Assembly (NCBI GenBank): GCA_945869475.1
Contig: CAMBOV010000014.1
Coordinates: forward strand, 1 to 64,000
Length of the DNA: 64,000 nucleotides
Origin: Singulisphaera sp. GP187
GTDB taxonomy: Bacteria; Planctomycetota; Phycisphaerae; Phycisphaerales; SM1A02
Direction: 5' to 3'
Shown here: positions 52,162-61,103 of the stretch, piece after piece
Numbering within the stretch: position 1 is the stretch's first letter
How the letters are laid out: every line of letters starts with the position of its first letter
Program-made: the position numbers and the translations under genes
The notes under the pieces: model-generated
Seen by the model: the letters and a program-made list of their open reading frames with translations, nothing else
The model's database searches: none
Told to the model about the DNA's origin: nothing

Positions 52162-52226
52162 CACCCCCTTGTTACGGGCAGATCCGAGTGCTGCAGCGTT
52201 ACGATTTGCCCGTGGAAGGGGGGGTC
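52162..52226. repeat. Palindromic element, copy B (convergent-gene boundary)
   Basis: Second copy of the element at 5704-5771. Arms ACGGGCA (52174-52180) and TGCCCGT (52207-52213), core GCTGCAGC (52190-52197), nine bases on each side of the core as in copy A. The outer pair is ACCCCCTT (52163-52170) with AAGGGGGGGT (52216-52225). It lies between adenine deaminase and the FAD oxidoreductase, whose stop codon (TTA on the plus strand, 52199-52201) is inside the element. Confidence 0.75.
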
Positions 52227-53653
52227 GCGTAAATCGTCTCGCGCAACCACCGGTGCCAATCGCTCGAGAAGAGATGAGCGGGGTCGTAGAAATCTTTGCG
52301 CGCGAGAAACGCGGGTAGCTGCGGATATCCGCGCACGAGTTGATCGCGCCGCGCCCAGCGGTGATAGGTCAAGAAGAAGCGTCCTCCACGATCGAGAGCG
52401 AGATCGAAGAGTGCGCGAAAACTCTCGCGCGCGTGGTCGAGCCCCTCGTCGGTGTGCAGCACATGCAGATTGAAGATCACGCACGATTGGTCCTGCGCAG
52501 CCCACGGCAGAAAGGTCTCGGCGTCCTTGCGGATCAAGCGAATTGTGCCGTAGATCACCTCTGCGCCACGGCCCGCGAGCATGCGCGCTGCCTCATGCAG
52601 AAAGTCGACGAGACGATCATGAGGCACATACAACTCAGAGATCATTTCGCTGCACTTACAGGGCGAGCCCAGAGCCACATCGATGCGCTTGTGATATCCA
52701 TCGAGGTAGAGGCCGAGTTGGTGAGTGTCAGACCAATAGAGTTGGCCATCGGTCGCGACGTAATGCTGTGCGTAGAGCCCAAACGCTTTCGTCTTGTTGG
52801 TGTGCGCGAGCAGTAAAAGGTTGTACCAATCTTCAGCAGAGAGTTCGCGGTCGGCGGCGGCGGGTGGCACCGCATCACGCGCCGGCTCGTAACACGAGAA
52901 GACTCCCTTGGTTAAGAATTCACGCGACGTTGAATCGATGTCGAACTGAAAGTCGCCGTAGATGAATCCCTCGTTGATGCGTCTGCGAGCGGCATTCACT
53001 GCGTCATCGATGTCGATGAGTCGCACAACGCGGCGAACTGGCACCCGCTCGCAGAGTCGCAGTGTCACGGTGACGATCACGCCGAAGAGTCCGTATCCAC
53101 CGATTGCGAGCGAAAAGAGTTCGCTGTTCTGCGTGCGACTGCACGTGACGATTTCGCCCGTTGCGTTCACGAGCGTGAACGACTCGACATCGTTCACTAT
53201 GGGAGGCATCGTCAGTCCACGTCCGTGCGCGTTGGCAGAGAGGGCTCCGCCGAGTGTGAGTGAGTCTGCGCCCGTTTGCTTCTGCGCGATTCCCCAGCGC
53301 GGTTCGCGCGAACTGTCGCGTTGGCGCTGCATCTCGAGGTAGCCGGCGACGAGCGCGGGCCACTCGATGCCAGCCTCTGCGGTGACCAGTCCTCGGTCGC
53401 TGTCGAGTGCGATGATGCGATTGAGCAGTCGCATATCGACGAGCGTTTCGCCCGTGAGAAATTGCTGTCCGCCCATGGCGTGGCGCGATCCACAGATTGA
53501 AATGGATCGCCCATCGCGTGCCGCGCTGCGCACGATTTCGCAGAGTTCAGCGTGTGTCGTGGGCTGGACGATCGGCCCCACGGTGGTTGCGTTGAGTTCG
53601 GAGTGGACGTCGTTGACGATCGACTGCGCTGCAGGCATGGTGGAACCGTACAC
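52199..53653 (-). CDS. FAD-linked oxidoreductase (FAD-binding PCMH/GLO-like)
   Basis: ATG 53653; ATG 53638 is an alternative. The PCMH-type FAD domain is shown by VQPTTHAELCEIVRSAARDG, SICGSRHAMGGQQF (the position where relatives attach FAD through His), LTLGGALSANAHGRGL and FSLAIGGYGLFGVIVTVTLR. The C-terminal substrate domain ends FYDPAHLFSSDWHRWLRET, typical of the aldonolactone/alditol oxidase group. Substrate cannot be told; polyols or sugars are likely. The gene ends inside palindromic element copy B, which replaces its natural 3' region. No signal peptide is visible. Confidence 0.88.
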   Translation of the reverse strand: MYGSTMPAAQSIVNDVHSELNATTVGPIVQPTTHAELCEIVRSAARDGRSISICGSRHAMGGQQFLTGETLVDMRLLNRIIALDSDRGLVTAEAGIEWPALVAGYLEMQRQRDSSREPRWGIAQKQTGADSLTLGGALSANAHGRGLTMPPIVNDVESFTLVNATGEIVTCSRTQNSELFSLAIGGYGLFGVIVTVTLRLCERVPVRRVVRLIDIDDAVNAARRRINEGFIYGDFQFDIDSTSREFLTKGVFSCYEPARDAVPPAAADRELSAEDWYNLLLLAHTNKTKAFGLYAQHYVATDGQLYWSDTHQLGLYLDGYHKRIDVALGSPCKCSEMISELYVPHDRLVDFLHEAARMLAGRGAEVIYGTIRLIRKDAETFLPWAAQDQSCVIFNLHVLHTDEGLDHARESFRALFDLALDRGGRFFLTYHRWARRDQLVRGYPQLPAFLARKDFYDPAHLFSSDWHRWLRETIYATPPSTGKS

Positions 53654-53703
53654 GACCCCGCGAGGCGCGCGCGAGGTTGTCTAGTGTGCGAGGCACGATG
53701 CAT

Positions 53704-53726
53704 CGCCTCGCGTCGGCTGCGAGGCG
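53704..53726 (-). terminator. Small hairpin after the ABC-F gene
   Basis: CGCCTCGC (53704-53711) pairs with GCGAGGCG (53719-53726) around a 7-base loop, 16 bases past the stop of the ABC-F gene. No T-run follows, so termination would be weak or Rho-assisted. Confidence 0.35.
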
Positions 53727-53741
53727 CGAGACGTCACTCAC

Positions 53742-55688
53742 TCACGCGCGCTTGCTCTCGAGCTCTTGCCAGCGTGCGTACAGCGTGGCGACCAAGGCGT
53801 GGGCCGCATCGAGCACCTTGCACGCGGCAGCCATCTTGAGGTGATCCGACGCAATTGCAGGATCGTTCACCCGAGCTTCAGCGATGTGGGACGCATGCTC
53901 TGCTGCGTGCACCGCCGCCTCGATTGCGTCAAACTCACGCTGCTCCTTGAAGTTGAGTCGCTTGCGGGTTGGTGGCACCGTGGTCGCTGATGGCGCGCTC
54001 GCAGCAGGTGCAGCCGAAGCCGCGCCGCGCTCCGCACCGCCACGTCCGCCACGTCCGCCACCACGCGCTGCTCGCTCACTCGCGCGATCACGCACTTGCG
54101 TCGCCCGCTCGGCACGCTCGAGTGCCGCGAGAGCTTGATCGAGACTCGCCACAACAGAGACCGACGCATCGGGAGCGCCAATCACGACAACACTCTTGGC
54201 GAGTCGCTCGAGCATCGTGCGATCGTGTGTCACGAGCAGCACCGCGCCTGGAAACGACTCGACCGATTCTTCGAGCACCTCAAGCGTTGGAATATCAAGA
54301 TCGTTGGTCGGCTCGTCGAGCACAAGAATGTCGGCGGGCTCCAGCATCATGCGTGCGAGGTGCGCGCGCGCGCGTTCGCCCCCCGAAAGATTGCCGACGG
54401 TTTGCAAGAGCTGCGCATCCTTGAAGAGAAACCGGCGCGCCCACGCCGTGATGTGCATCGGTCGACCTTGAAAGTCGACAACATCACCAAGCGGACAAAT
54501 TGCGTCGCGCAGCAGCGTGCTCTCAGGAATGTCAGCGCGCTGTTGGCGCAGGATCACAATGCGCGGCATCGGATCTGCGAATCGCACCGTACCCGTGTCT
54601 GTTGCAAGGTCTCCACAGAGAATGCGCAAGAGCGTCGTCTTGCCACTTCCATTTGGACCCATCAACCCAATGCGGTCGCCCGGCGCGAGTTCGAGATCGA
54701 GCGCACGAAAAAGTGTGCGTGACTCTCCGCGGAGGTCGGTGAACGACTTCGAGATTCCTTCGGCTTGCACGAGTCGACGGGTGCGGCGTCCACTTGCTGT
54801 GAAGTCAACGCGCGCGCCGCCTGCGGTTGCCGCCGCATTGCGTTCACTGATCGCGTCGAGTTCTTCGCGCCGATCGGCGCTGTCTTCGATTCGCCCCTTC
54901 GCTTTCGTGCGACGCGCTTGCGCACCGCGTCCGAGCCAGACGTTGTCAATGCGCACTTCGTTGGCGAGCGCGCTCTCGGCGCGCGCTTGCGACTCGAGAA
55001 AATCAGCGCGTCGACGCAGAAATTCGGTGTAGTTGCCTTCGGCGGTTAGCGTGCCCTGCGCGTAGGCGCGGCTGAGTTCGACCACGCGCGTCGCAACCCG
55101 TTCGAGAAATGCGCGGTCGTGGGTGATGAAGACGCACGCGCCTGCACGAATGTCATTGGATGGCCGCGCGAGAAACTGTTCGAGCCAGCGGATGCCTTCC
55201 ACATCGAGATGGTTCGTCGGTTCGTCGAGAAGCAAGAGGTCTGGAGTTCCTCCCGCTTCGCAGAGTCCACGGGCAATCGAGAGGCGTTTCTTCCATCCAC
55301 CTGAGAGGAGTTCGACTGCGTCGTCCATGCGCGACTCCGGAAATCCGAGCTTTCCAAGGATCATCCCGCCGAGCACTTCGGCTTCGTGCGCGTCGCCGTG
55401 CACCGACGCTGCACACAGCGATGCCGCAGTCGCGACCGATCGAGGAGTTGATCCATCGGCGAAGTCGTCGCGTTGTGGCACATAGACAATCACCGCGCCG
55501 CGCTGAGTGCGCACGAGACCGGCGTCAGGCTCTTCGGCGCCGGCGAGCATGCGAAGCATCGTGCTCTTGCCGGATCCATTTGGACCGATGAACCCAACGC
55601 GGTCGCCATCGGCAACGCTGATCGATACCCCGCGAAAGAGTTCGCGAAGTCCGTGGGATTTCGAAAGGTCAGTCGCGCTCAGCAGCAT
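53742..55688 (-). CDS. uup: ABC-F family ATPase (Uup-like)
   Basis: I start at ATG 55688, which shares one base with the stop of the upstream gene (TGATG); the longer frame to 55787 lies inside that gene. Two ATP-binding domains have Walker A FIGPNGSGKST and LMGPNGSGKTT, Walker B LLLLDEPTNHLDVEG and LVLDEPTNDLDI, and signature LSGGERARAHLARM; the first signature is variant (LLSGGWKKRLSIARG). The linker lies between. The C-terminus has an Arg/Gly/Ala-rich stretch and the coiled-coil ABC_tran_CTD (KRLNFKEQREFDAIEAAVHA), characteristic of Uup. Such proteins act at the ribosome or on branched DNA and have no membrane domain. Confidence 0.93.
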   Translation of the reverse strand: MLLSATDLSKSHGLRELFRGVSISVADGDRVGFIGPNGSGKSTMLRMLAGAEEPDAGLVRTQRGAVIVYVPQRDDFADGSTPRSVATAASLCAASVHGDAHEAEVLGGMILGKLGFPESRMDDAVELLSGGWKKRLSIARGLCEAGGTPDLLLLDEPTNHLDVEGIRWLEQFLARPSNDIRAGACVFITHDRAFLERVATRVVELSRAYAQGTLTAEGNYTEFLRRRADFLESQARAESALANEVRIDNVWLGRGAQARRTKAKGRIEDSADRREELDAISERNAAATAGGARVDFTASGRRTRRLVQAEGISKSFTDLRGESRTLFRALDLELAPGDRIGLMGPNGSGKTTLLRILCGDLATDTGTVRFADPMPRIVILRQQRADIPESTLLRDAICPLGDVVDFQGRPMHITAWARRFLFKDAQLLQTVGNLSGGERARAHLARMMLEPADILVLDEPTNDLDIPTLEVLEESVESFPGAVLLVTHDRTMLERLAKSVVVIGAPDASVSVVASLDQALAALERAERATQVRDRASERAARGGGRGGRGGAERGAASAAPAASAPSATTVPPTRKRLNFKEQREFDAIEAAVHAAEHASHIAEARVNDPAIASDHLKMAAACKVLDAAHALVATLYARWQELESKRA

Positions 55689-56197
55689 CAGGTCGTGGCG
55701 CGCGTGGCCAAGTGCGCTTCGAGAGCCTTGCGCGCAGGAGCCTGCCACGTGTCGATGCCCGCATCTGCGATCACCGCGATCATGCACTGCACGATGTGCG
55801 GCGAGATGCCATCCAAACCCTTCGTGAGCACCGATGCGAACTGCGCTTGCGTCGGTGGTGCCGTGACCGCGGACGACTCTTCGACAGCGAGATCTTTGTG
55901 CGCGGCACCCAGTGCGTCGTAGAGCGCAACAACTTCATCTTTTCGCATGGCCATAAAGGTCAACGCGAAGTACGGCGATGCCCGCTGCGGATCACGCGCG
56001 AGCGCGAGCTTCGTGCCGTAGATATTCGCGAGGCGCCACTGCGACTTCACCGTCTGCGCGCGCGACTTCGTGATGTCGGCAACGAGTTGGGCGAAGGCGT
56101 CGCACTCTTCCGGCGCACTCTTGAGATGCTTCACGCACTGGGTGATGAGTTCGTCGCGCAGTTGCGGTGGAATGGATGGCCAAACGTTTTCAAGCAT
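55688..56197 (-). CDS. Conserved helical protein of unknown function, coupled to uup
   Basis: A 169-residue cytoplasmic protein (no signal peptide) of predicted all-helical structure (LRDELITQCVKHLKSAPEEC, RAQTVKSQWRLANIYGTKLA, SPYFALTFMAMRKDEVVALY). No catalytic motif seen. Its stop codon shares one base with the ABC-F start, so the two are co-translated and may function together. Confidence 0.65.
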   Translation of the reverse strand: MLENVWPSIPPQLRDELITQCVKHLKSAPEECDAFAQLVADITKSRAQTVKSQWRLANIYGTKLALARDPQRASPYFALTFMAMRKDEVVALYDALGAAHKDLAVEESSAVTAPPTQAQFASVLTKGLDGISPHIVQCMIAVIADAGIDTWQAPARKALEAHLATRATT

Positions 56198-56272
56198 GGT
56201 GAGAGAACTCCGAGTGCGGGAACTGCGATGCGATGCCGTCGCAGTGGACGGTTCGCAAGAGTACTGCCACGC

Positions 56273-57859
56273 TCACTCCTTCGGCTTCGCGCGCCAGACT
56301 TTCAGAACGGCGGGCGCGTCGGGTGTTGCTCCGGCGAACTCGAGTGCGCAGAGTCCACTGCGTGGGCTGAATGCTCCCGCCTCGCGTGTGAGTGGAAACG
56401 GGCGCATCCCGCCGGCCGTCTGCGGTCGCAGATCGAGCAGCGCGATCGTTTTCGGTGCCGCCTCTGTTTCGTCGTGTGGAGAGGTGACTGCTGGCGGCAC
56501 CCAGAACAGATGTTCACGCAACGCGGCAACGTGAGGATCATCGGTCACGAAGACCTCGAACCGTGCGAGTGGAATCACACGGTGCTGTCCAGTTCGAACA
56601 TCGACGATCACGCGCTCATTGACGACGACCGTGAACTCGTCAGCAATGCGCACGCTGCACCGTGTTCCAGTGAGGCTGAGCGTTCGTGGAAACTCAAACC
56701 GTCGCTCGCCATCTGCGGTCTGCACGATCAGGAGTGACTTTCCTAGCGGATCCTCGGATGACGCGCGACCAGCGAACTGAATGCTGTGCGCGACGAGCGC
56801 CCACGCGAGTGTGGCAGACGACCCAATGCACGCTGACACCTCAGGAGCGGAGTAGGTGGGTGAGAGTCCAGTGGTGCCATCGGCAGATGGAACGCTCGTC
56901 GAGGCGAGGTCATCGATCACCCCCGTCGTGAAATCAAGTCGGCGAACTCTCGTCTCGCGGCCGCCAACAATCGCGGTGTCCACGATCTGAATGAGCAGCG
57001 CAGAGTTCGCATCAGCTGGACCGAGCGAGAGTTGAGAGCTGCCATCCGCGTCCGCACCGATGTCGATCGTGCGACTCGTTCGCGTTGCGCAATCATGCAC
57101 CGTCACCTGATAGGTACTGGCGGCGGATGCGAAATCCATCGTGACAATTCGGGATCCACTGCCTGTGATCGAGCCGAGCATGCCCAGTGGGATGATCCAC
57201 GGCTCTCCTTGCGGTTGCCCATCGTCGGTGAACGAATGGATCGCGGCGCGGTACGCCCAGGATCGCTCGAAATTGTGTCGCCAGAGTGGCCACGATGGAA
57301 TCGTCTTCTCGATCGATGCGAGCGGCCAGGTGTGTGGCGAGTCGCCGCTCTTGGCAAACTCGAGCCCGAAAAAAACAGGCGCTGCGCACAGAAGTGTGCA
57401 CAGAGCGAAAAGCAGCGCAAACGCGAAGTGCCAGGGTCGAAGTGGTCGCCCGACAACTGGTCGCCTCGTCGTTCTTGCGCCACACTCTTGGCAGAGTGCA
57501 CTCATCGCCGACCCGGCGGCAGGAGTGATGTCGTGCAAGCAGCGCCGGCAGTGCGACCGTCTGGCGGCACGTGGCCGGCGCACGATTCGACGAGTCGTCA
57601 ACACGCAGGCGATGAGCGCGATCATCGTGGCAGAGAGGGCGCATTCTGCGAGGTGCTCAGAGATCCAAGGAAAGGTTCGCGAGTCGACCACGTACACGCA
57701 CGTCAAACGCGCACCAGCCTCGTCGAATTCATAGCTGCGCAGACTGGTGGGCAACGTGTTCGTTGGCAACTCGATCGTCCCAGTCGCAGCAAGTGGTCGA
57801 AGGTCGTCGAGCAATTCGATGGTTACGTTACTTCGTGCGCCACTTCGTACGCTTGCCAT
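56273..57859 (-). CDS. Membrane protein with zinc-ribbon-like motif, unknown function
   Basis: Two transmembrane helices (CALSATMIALIACVLTTRRI, and WHFAFALLFALCTLLCAAPV) flank a cytoplasmic segment with a four-cysteine ribbon: HCRRCLHD ... LCQECGAR (C-x2-C ... C-x2-C). A large C-terminal domain of about 330 residues, probably periplasmic and beta-propeller-like, follows. The family is common in planctomycetes (from memory) but without a known function. ATG 57859 lies three bases from the divergent start at 57863, so the true start of one of the two is probably further inside. Confidence 0.7.
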   Translation of the reverse strand: MASVRSGARSNVTIELLDDLRPLAATGTIELPTNTLPTSLRSYEFDEAGARLTCVYVVDSRTFPWISEHLAECALSATMIALIACVLTTRRIVRRPRAARRSHCRRCLHDITPAAGSAMSALCQECGARTTRRPVVGRPLRPWHFAFALLFALCTLLCAAPVFFGLEFAKSGDSPHTWPLASIEKTIPSWPLWRHNFERSWAYRAAIHSFTDDGQPQGEPWIIPLGMLGSITGSGSRIVTMDFASAASTYQVTVHDCATRTSRTIDIGADADGSSQLSLGPADANSALLIQIVDTAIVGGRETRVRRLDFTTGVIDDLASTSVPSADGTTGLSPTYSAPEVSACIGSSATLAWALVAHSIQFAGRASSEDPLGKSLLIVQTADGERRFEFPRTLSLTGTRCSVRIADEFTVVVNERVIVDVRTGQHRVIPLARFEVFVTDDPHVAALREHLFWVPPAVTSPHDETEAAPKTIALLDLRPQTAGGMRPFPLTREAGAFSPRSGLCALEFAGATPDAPAVLKVWRAKPKE

Positions 57860-57862
57860 CGC

Positions 57863-60589
57863 ATGTCACACTTGCGCACTCTCATCGTCGCCCTTCACAT
57901 GGCTGTCTGTTCTCTCAACGCAGTCGCTCTCGCGCAGTCAACAGCAGAACCGGTCGGACGCGTCGGCGAAAATCGTTACTACACGCCGGCGAATCAACTG
58001 CTCACACCAGTGGGATTGCAAGTCGAACTTCCTGGCATGCGTCCACAAGCACTCGCGCTGAGTCCTGATGGCACACGACTCATCACCGCAGGCAAGACGC
58101 ACGAACTCGTGGTGATCTCGCCGACGAGTGGCGCGATCCTTCAACGTGTTGCACTGCCATCAGACAAGGCGACGACCGAGCCGGTTGAAGCAAGTTCGCC
58201 GCGATTTCTTGCGCCCGACAAAGAGGGCCAACTCAGTTACACGGGGCTCATTTTCTCGCGCGACGGCACGCGCATCTATCTCTCGAATGTCAATGGCAGC
58301 ATCAAAGTCTTTTCAGTCGATGCGAAGGATGGCGTCGCTCCACTCTTCTCGATCGCACTGCCACCCGCCAACGCGCCGCGCCGCGAAGAAGAAATTCCCT
58401 CTGGTCTCGCGCTCTCGTCCGACGGATCGAAGCTCTATGTCTGCGGCAATCTCTCGAATCGATTGCTCGAACTCAACGCTCACGATGGTCGCGTCCTGCG
58501 CACGTGGGATGTTGGCGTCGCGCCCTTTGATGTTGCACTCGTTGGAGCGAAGGCGTATGTCACGAACTGGGGAGGACGCCGTCCCGACGCAACATCACTC
58601 ACAGGTCCTGCTGGACGCGGCACGCTCGTGCGCGTGGACTCGGTGCGACACATCGCGAGCGAAGGATCTGTCAGCGTGATCGATCTTGGTGGAGCGGCGC
58701 CGACAGCCGAGATCATTGTTGGACTGCACGCGAGCGCACTCGCGCTCTCGCCGGATCAGAAATCACTCGTCGTCGCCAACAGTGCAAGCGACACACTGAG
58801 CGTGATCGACACGAGCACCGACCGAGTTGTCGAAACGGTGTGGATGCGACAGAGTCCTGCAGATGTCTTTGGCGCGCAACCGACGGCGCTCGCGTTCGAT
58901 GGTGCTGGCAAGACGCTTTTTGTCTGCAACGGCAGTCAGAACGCACTCGCCGTCATCAACTTTGACGCGGGCAAATCGAAGCCGCTCGGACTCATCCCAG
59001 TTGGATGGTTTCCTGGTGCAGTGCTCGTCGCTGCAACGACACCGCCGACACTGTGCGTCGCGAACATCAAAGGCATCGGCTCGACGAAAAAGTTTCAGCC
59101 AGGCGAGAAGGTCGAACTGCGATCGCGTCAATACTTCGGCACACTCTCGCTGGTGCCGCTGCCGAGCGCGGCTGAGTTGTCGACGATGACAGCCATCGCG
59201 CTTGAAAACATGCGCTACGGATTACTGCAAGAGGCGAAGTTGCCAGCGCGCGCCGATCAACCCGCGCGTGCGGTTCCCGAGCGCGTTGGTGAACCGAGTC
59301 ACTTCAAACATGTCGTCTACATCATCAAAGAGAATCGCACCTACGACCAAGTCTTCGGCGACATCGAAGCGGGCAACGGCGACCCGTCGCTCTGTGTGTT
59401 CGGCGAAGAGGTCACTCCAAATCTGCACAAGCTCGTGCGCGACTTTGTGCTGCTCGACAACACGTATTGCTCAGGCATTCTCAGCGCCGATGGTCACCAG
59501 TGGACCGGCACGGGCATCGCGACCGAGTACGTCGAGCGATCGTTCGCAGGATTTCCGCGCAGCTATCCCGATGGGATGGAACTCGACGGAGCCGACGCAC
59601 TTGCCTATTCCCCCGCAGGATTCATCTGGGATAACGCGCTCGCGAGTGGAAAGACGCTGCGAGTCTTTGGTGAGTTTGCGATCACGTCGAAGCGATGGGC
59701 CGATCCAAAGCGCACTGCGAAAATCACCGCGCGTGATTGCTGGGATGACTACAAGAGTGGGGCAGGTGCGATCGTCATCGAGAGCGCGCCGACCATCGAG
59801 TCGCTGCGTCCCTATCTGAGTACGACGGCTCCTGGATGGGACATGGACATTCCCGATCTCGTGCGCGCGCGCGAATTCATCAAAGAACTCGCCGCATTCG
59901 AGAAGGCGGGCGCGATGCCGAACCTCATGATTCTCTGTTTGCCCAACGATCACACGAGTGCAACGAGTGCCGGGATGCCGACGCCTGCCGCTGCCGTCGC
60001 GGACAACGACTTGGCGTTCGGACAGATTGTCGAGGCGATCAGTCGCAGCGCATTCTGGAAGGACACGTGCATCTTCGCGATCGAAGATGATCCTCAAAAT
60101 GGTTGGGATCACGTCAGCGGATATCGCACGACGGCGTTTGTCATCAGTCCCTATACGAAGCGCGGGGTGGTTGTGAGCACGCAGTACAACCAGACGAGTC
60201 TGCTGCGCACGATGGAACTCATGCTCGGGATGCCGCCGATGAATCAGTTTGATGCGACTGCGACTCCGATGCGCGAGTGCTTCACCGAGGTTGCAGATTT
60301 GACGCCGTACACCGCGGTTGTGAATCGCGTGCCGCTCGATCAGATGAATCCGGATCCAAAAGCGATTGCGGATGACTTGCTGCGTGCCAACGCACTCGCG
60401 TCGGCGAAGTTGCCGCTCGACAAACTCGATCAATGTCCTGAGGATCAGTTGAATCGCATCATCTGGCATGCGATGAAGGGATCGGCCGCGCCCTATCCAG
60501 CGTGGGCAGTGAGCCACCAAGGCGATGACGACGATGAAGATAAGGCCGACGACGAGATCGCACCCGCATCCGCACCTACCGCAGAGTGA
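57863..60589 (+). CDS. Bifunctional YncE-like beta-propeller / alkaline-phosphatase-superfamily phosphoesterase
   Basis: I start at ATG 57863 (signal peptide LIVALHMAVCSLNAVALAQ); an open frame upstream to 57032 is the shadow of the opposite gene. Residues 40-440 form a YncE/cytochrome-d1-like propeller: LALSPDGTRLITAGKTHELV, VISPTSGAIL, GLALSSDGSKLYVCGNLSNR and LALSPDQKSLVVANSASDTL. From residue about 480 comes a phosphoesterase domain (VVYIIKENRTYDQVFGD, DGHQWTGTGIATEYVE, CLPNDHTSATSAG, IFAIEDDPQNGWDHVSGYRT), with the metal and nucleophile region N-R-T-Y. The family cleaves phosphodiesters or phosphomonoesters in the periplasm, and the propeller may bind protein or surface partners. Length 908 is typical for the fusion. 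Confidence 0.9.
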   Translation: MSHLRTLIVALHMAVCSLNAVALAQSTAEPVGRVGENRYYTPANQLLTPVGLQVELPGMRPQALALSPDGTRLITAGKTHELVVISPTSGAILQRVALPSDKATTEPVEASSPRFLAPDKEGQLSYTGLIFSRDGTRIYLSNVNGSIKVFSVDAKDGVAPLFSIALPPANAPRREEEIPSGLALSSDGSKLYVCGNLSNRLLELNAHDGRVLRTWDVGVAPFDVALVGAKAYVTNWGGRRPDATSLTGPAGRGTLVRVDSVRHIASEGSVSVIDLGGAAPTAEIIVGLHASALALSPDQKSLVVANSASDTLSVIDTSTDRVVETVWMRQSPADVFGAQPTALAFDGAGKTLFVCNGSQNALAVINFDAGKSKPLGLIPVGWFPGAVLVAATTPPTLCVANIKGIGSTKKFQPGEKVELRSRQYFGTLSLVPLPSAAELSTMTAIALENMRYGLLQEAKLPARADQPARAVPERVGEPSHFKHVVYIIKENRTYDQVFGDIEAGNGDPSLCVFGEEVTPNLHKLVRDFVLLDNTYCSGILSADGHQWTGTGIATEYVERSFAGFPRSYPDGMELDGADALAYSPAGFIWDNALASGKTLRVFGEFAITSKRWADPKRTAKITARDCWDDYKSGAGAIVIESAPTIESLRPYLSTTAPGWDMDIPDLVRAREFIKELAAFEKAGAMPNLMILCLPNDHTSATSAGMPTPAAAVADNDLAFGQIVEAISRSAFWKDTCIFAIEDDPQNGWDHVSGYRTTAFVISPYTKRGVVVSTQYNQTSLLRTMELMLGMPPMNQFDATATPMRECFTEVADLTPYTAVVNRVPLDQMNPDPKAIADDLLRANALASAKLPLDKLDQCPEDQLNRIIWHAMKGSAAPYPAWAVSHQGDDDDEDKADDEIAPASAPTAE

Positions 60590-60590
60590 C

Positions 60591-61103
60591 TCACCCTTTC
60601 TTGCTGGCCCGACCGAGCGCCAGTGCCTTCTCATAGATGGTGATCCACTGCTTTGGGGTCATCTTCTTGGCGAGTTTTCCGATCAGCGCAACGGGCACAT
60701 CTTCGGCCTTCTTCCACCGCGTGCACGACTTGCCCATGTCGACCTTCTTTGTGGTGGTCTTGTGCAATTCACTCGAAACCCACTTGAGTAGTGCCGGCTC
60801 GAGATAGATGCCCATGTGATAGAGCGCGATGTGACTCTTCTGCGACGCAAGGCACATGAACGGCAGCGGCAGTTTCGGATTGCAGTGGTATCCGGCTGGA
60901 AAAAGTGAATGCGGCACGACATAGCCGATCATCCCGTAACTGATGCATTCTTCGAAGCCCTTGGGCAGATTTTTCACAATCGCCGCGCGCATTTGTTCGA
61001 TGATCGCCCGACGCTCGATTGGCAACGACGCGATGTATGCAGCGGGTGTTGCTGCCTTGCTGGGCTTCGCTGCCTTGGTCGTCTTGGCAGTCTTGGCTGT
61101 CAT
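60591..61103 (-). CDS. DUF1801 family protein (YdhG-like)
   Basis: A Lys/Ala-rich N-terminus (about 20 residues) is followed by the DUF1801 domain: ASLPIERRAIIEQMRAAIVK, FEECISYGMIGYVVPHSLFP, SQKSHIALYHMGIY, and later SCTRWKKAEDVPVALIGKLA. Proteins of this family are small, cytoplasmic and of unknown function with an SRPBCC/YdhG-like fold. ATG 61103 overlaps the CvfB-like gene stop (ATGA), so it is the second gene of that operon. It is convergent with the phosphoesterase, whose stop is one base away. Confidence 0.9.
   Translation of the reverse strand: MTAKTAKTTKAAKPSKAATPAAYIASLPIERRAIIEQMRAAIVKNLPKGFEECISYGMIGYVVPHSLFPAGYHCNPKLPLPFMCLASQKSHIALYHMGIYLEPALLKWVSSELHKTTTKKVDMGKSCTRWKKAEDVPVALIGKLAKKMTPKQWITIYEKALALGRASKKG

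Noticed and set aside
57032-57862. 277-residue N-terminal extension of the phosphoesterase
   Set aside because: It lies wholly antisense to the zinc-ribbon membrane protein, is Arg/Cys-rich, and a signal peptide starts at 57863.
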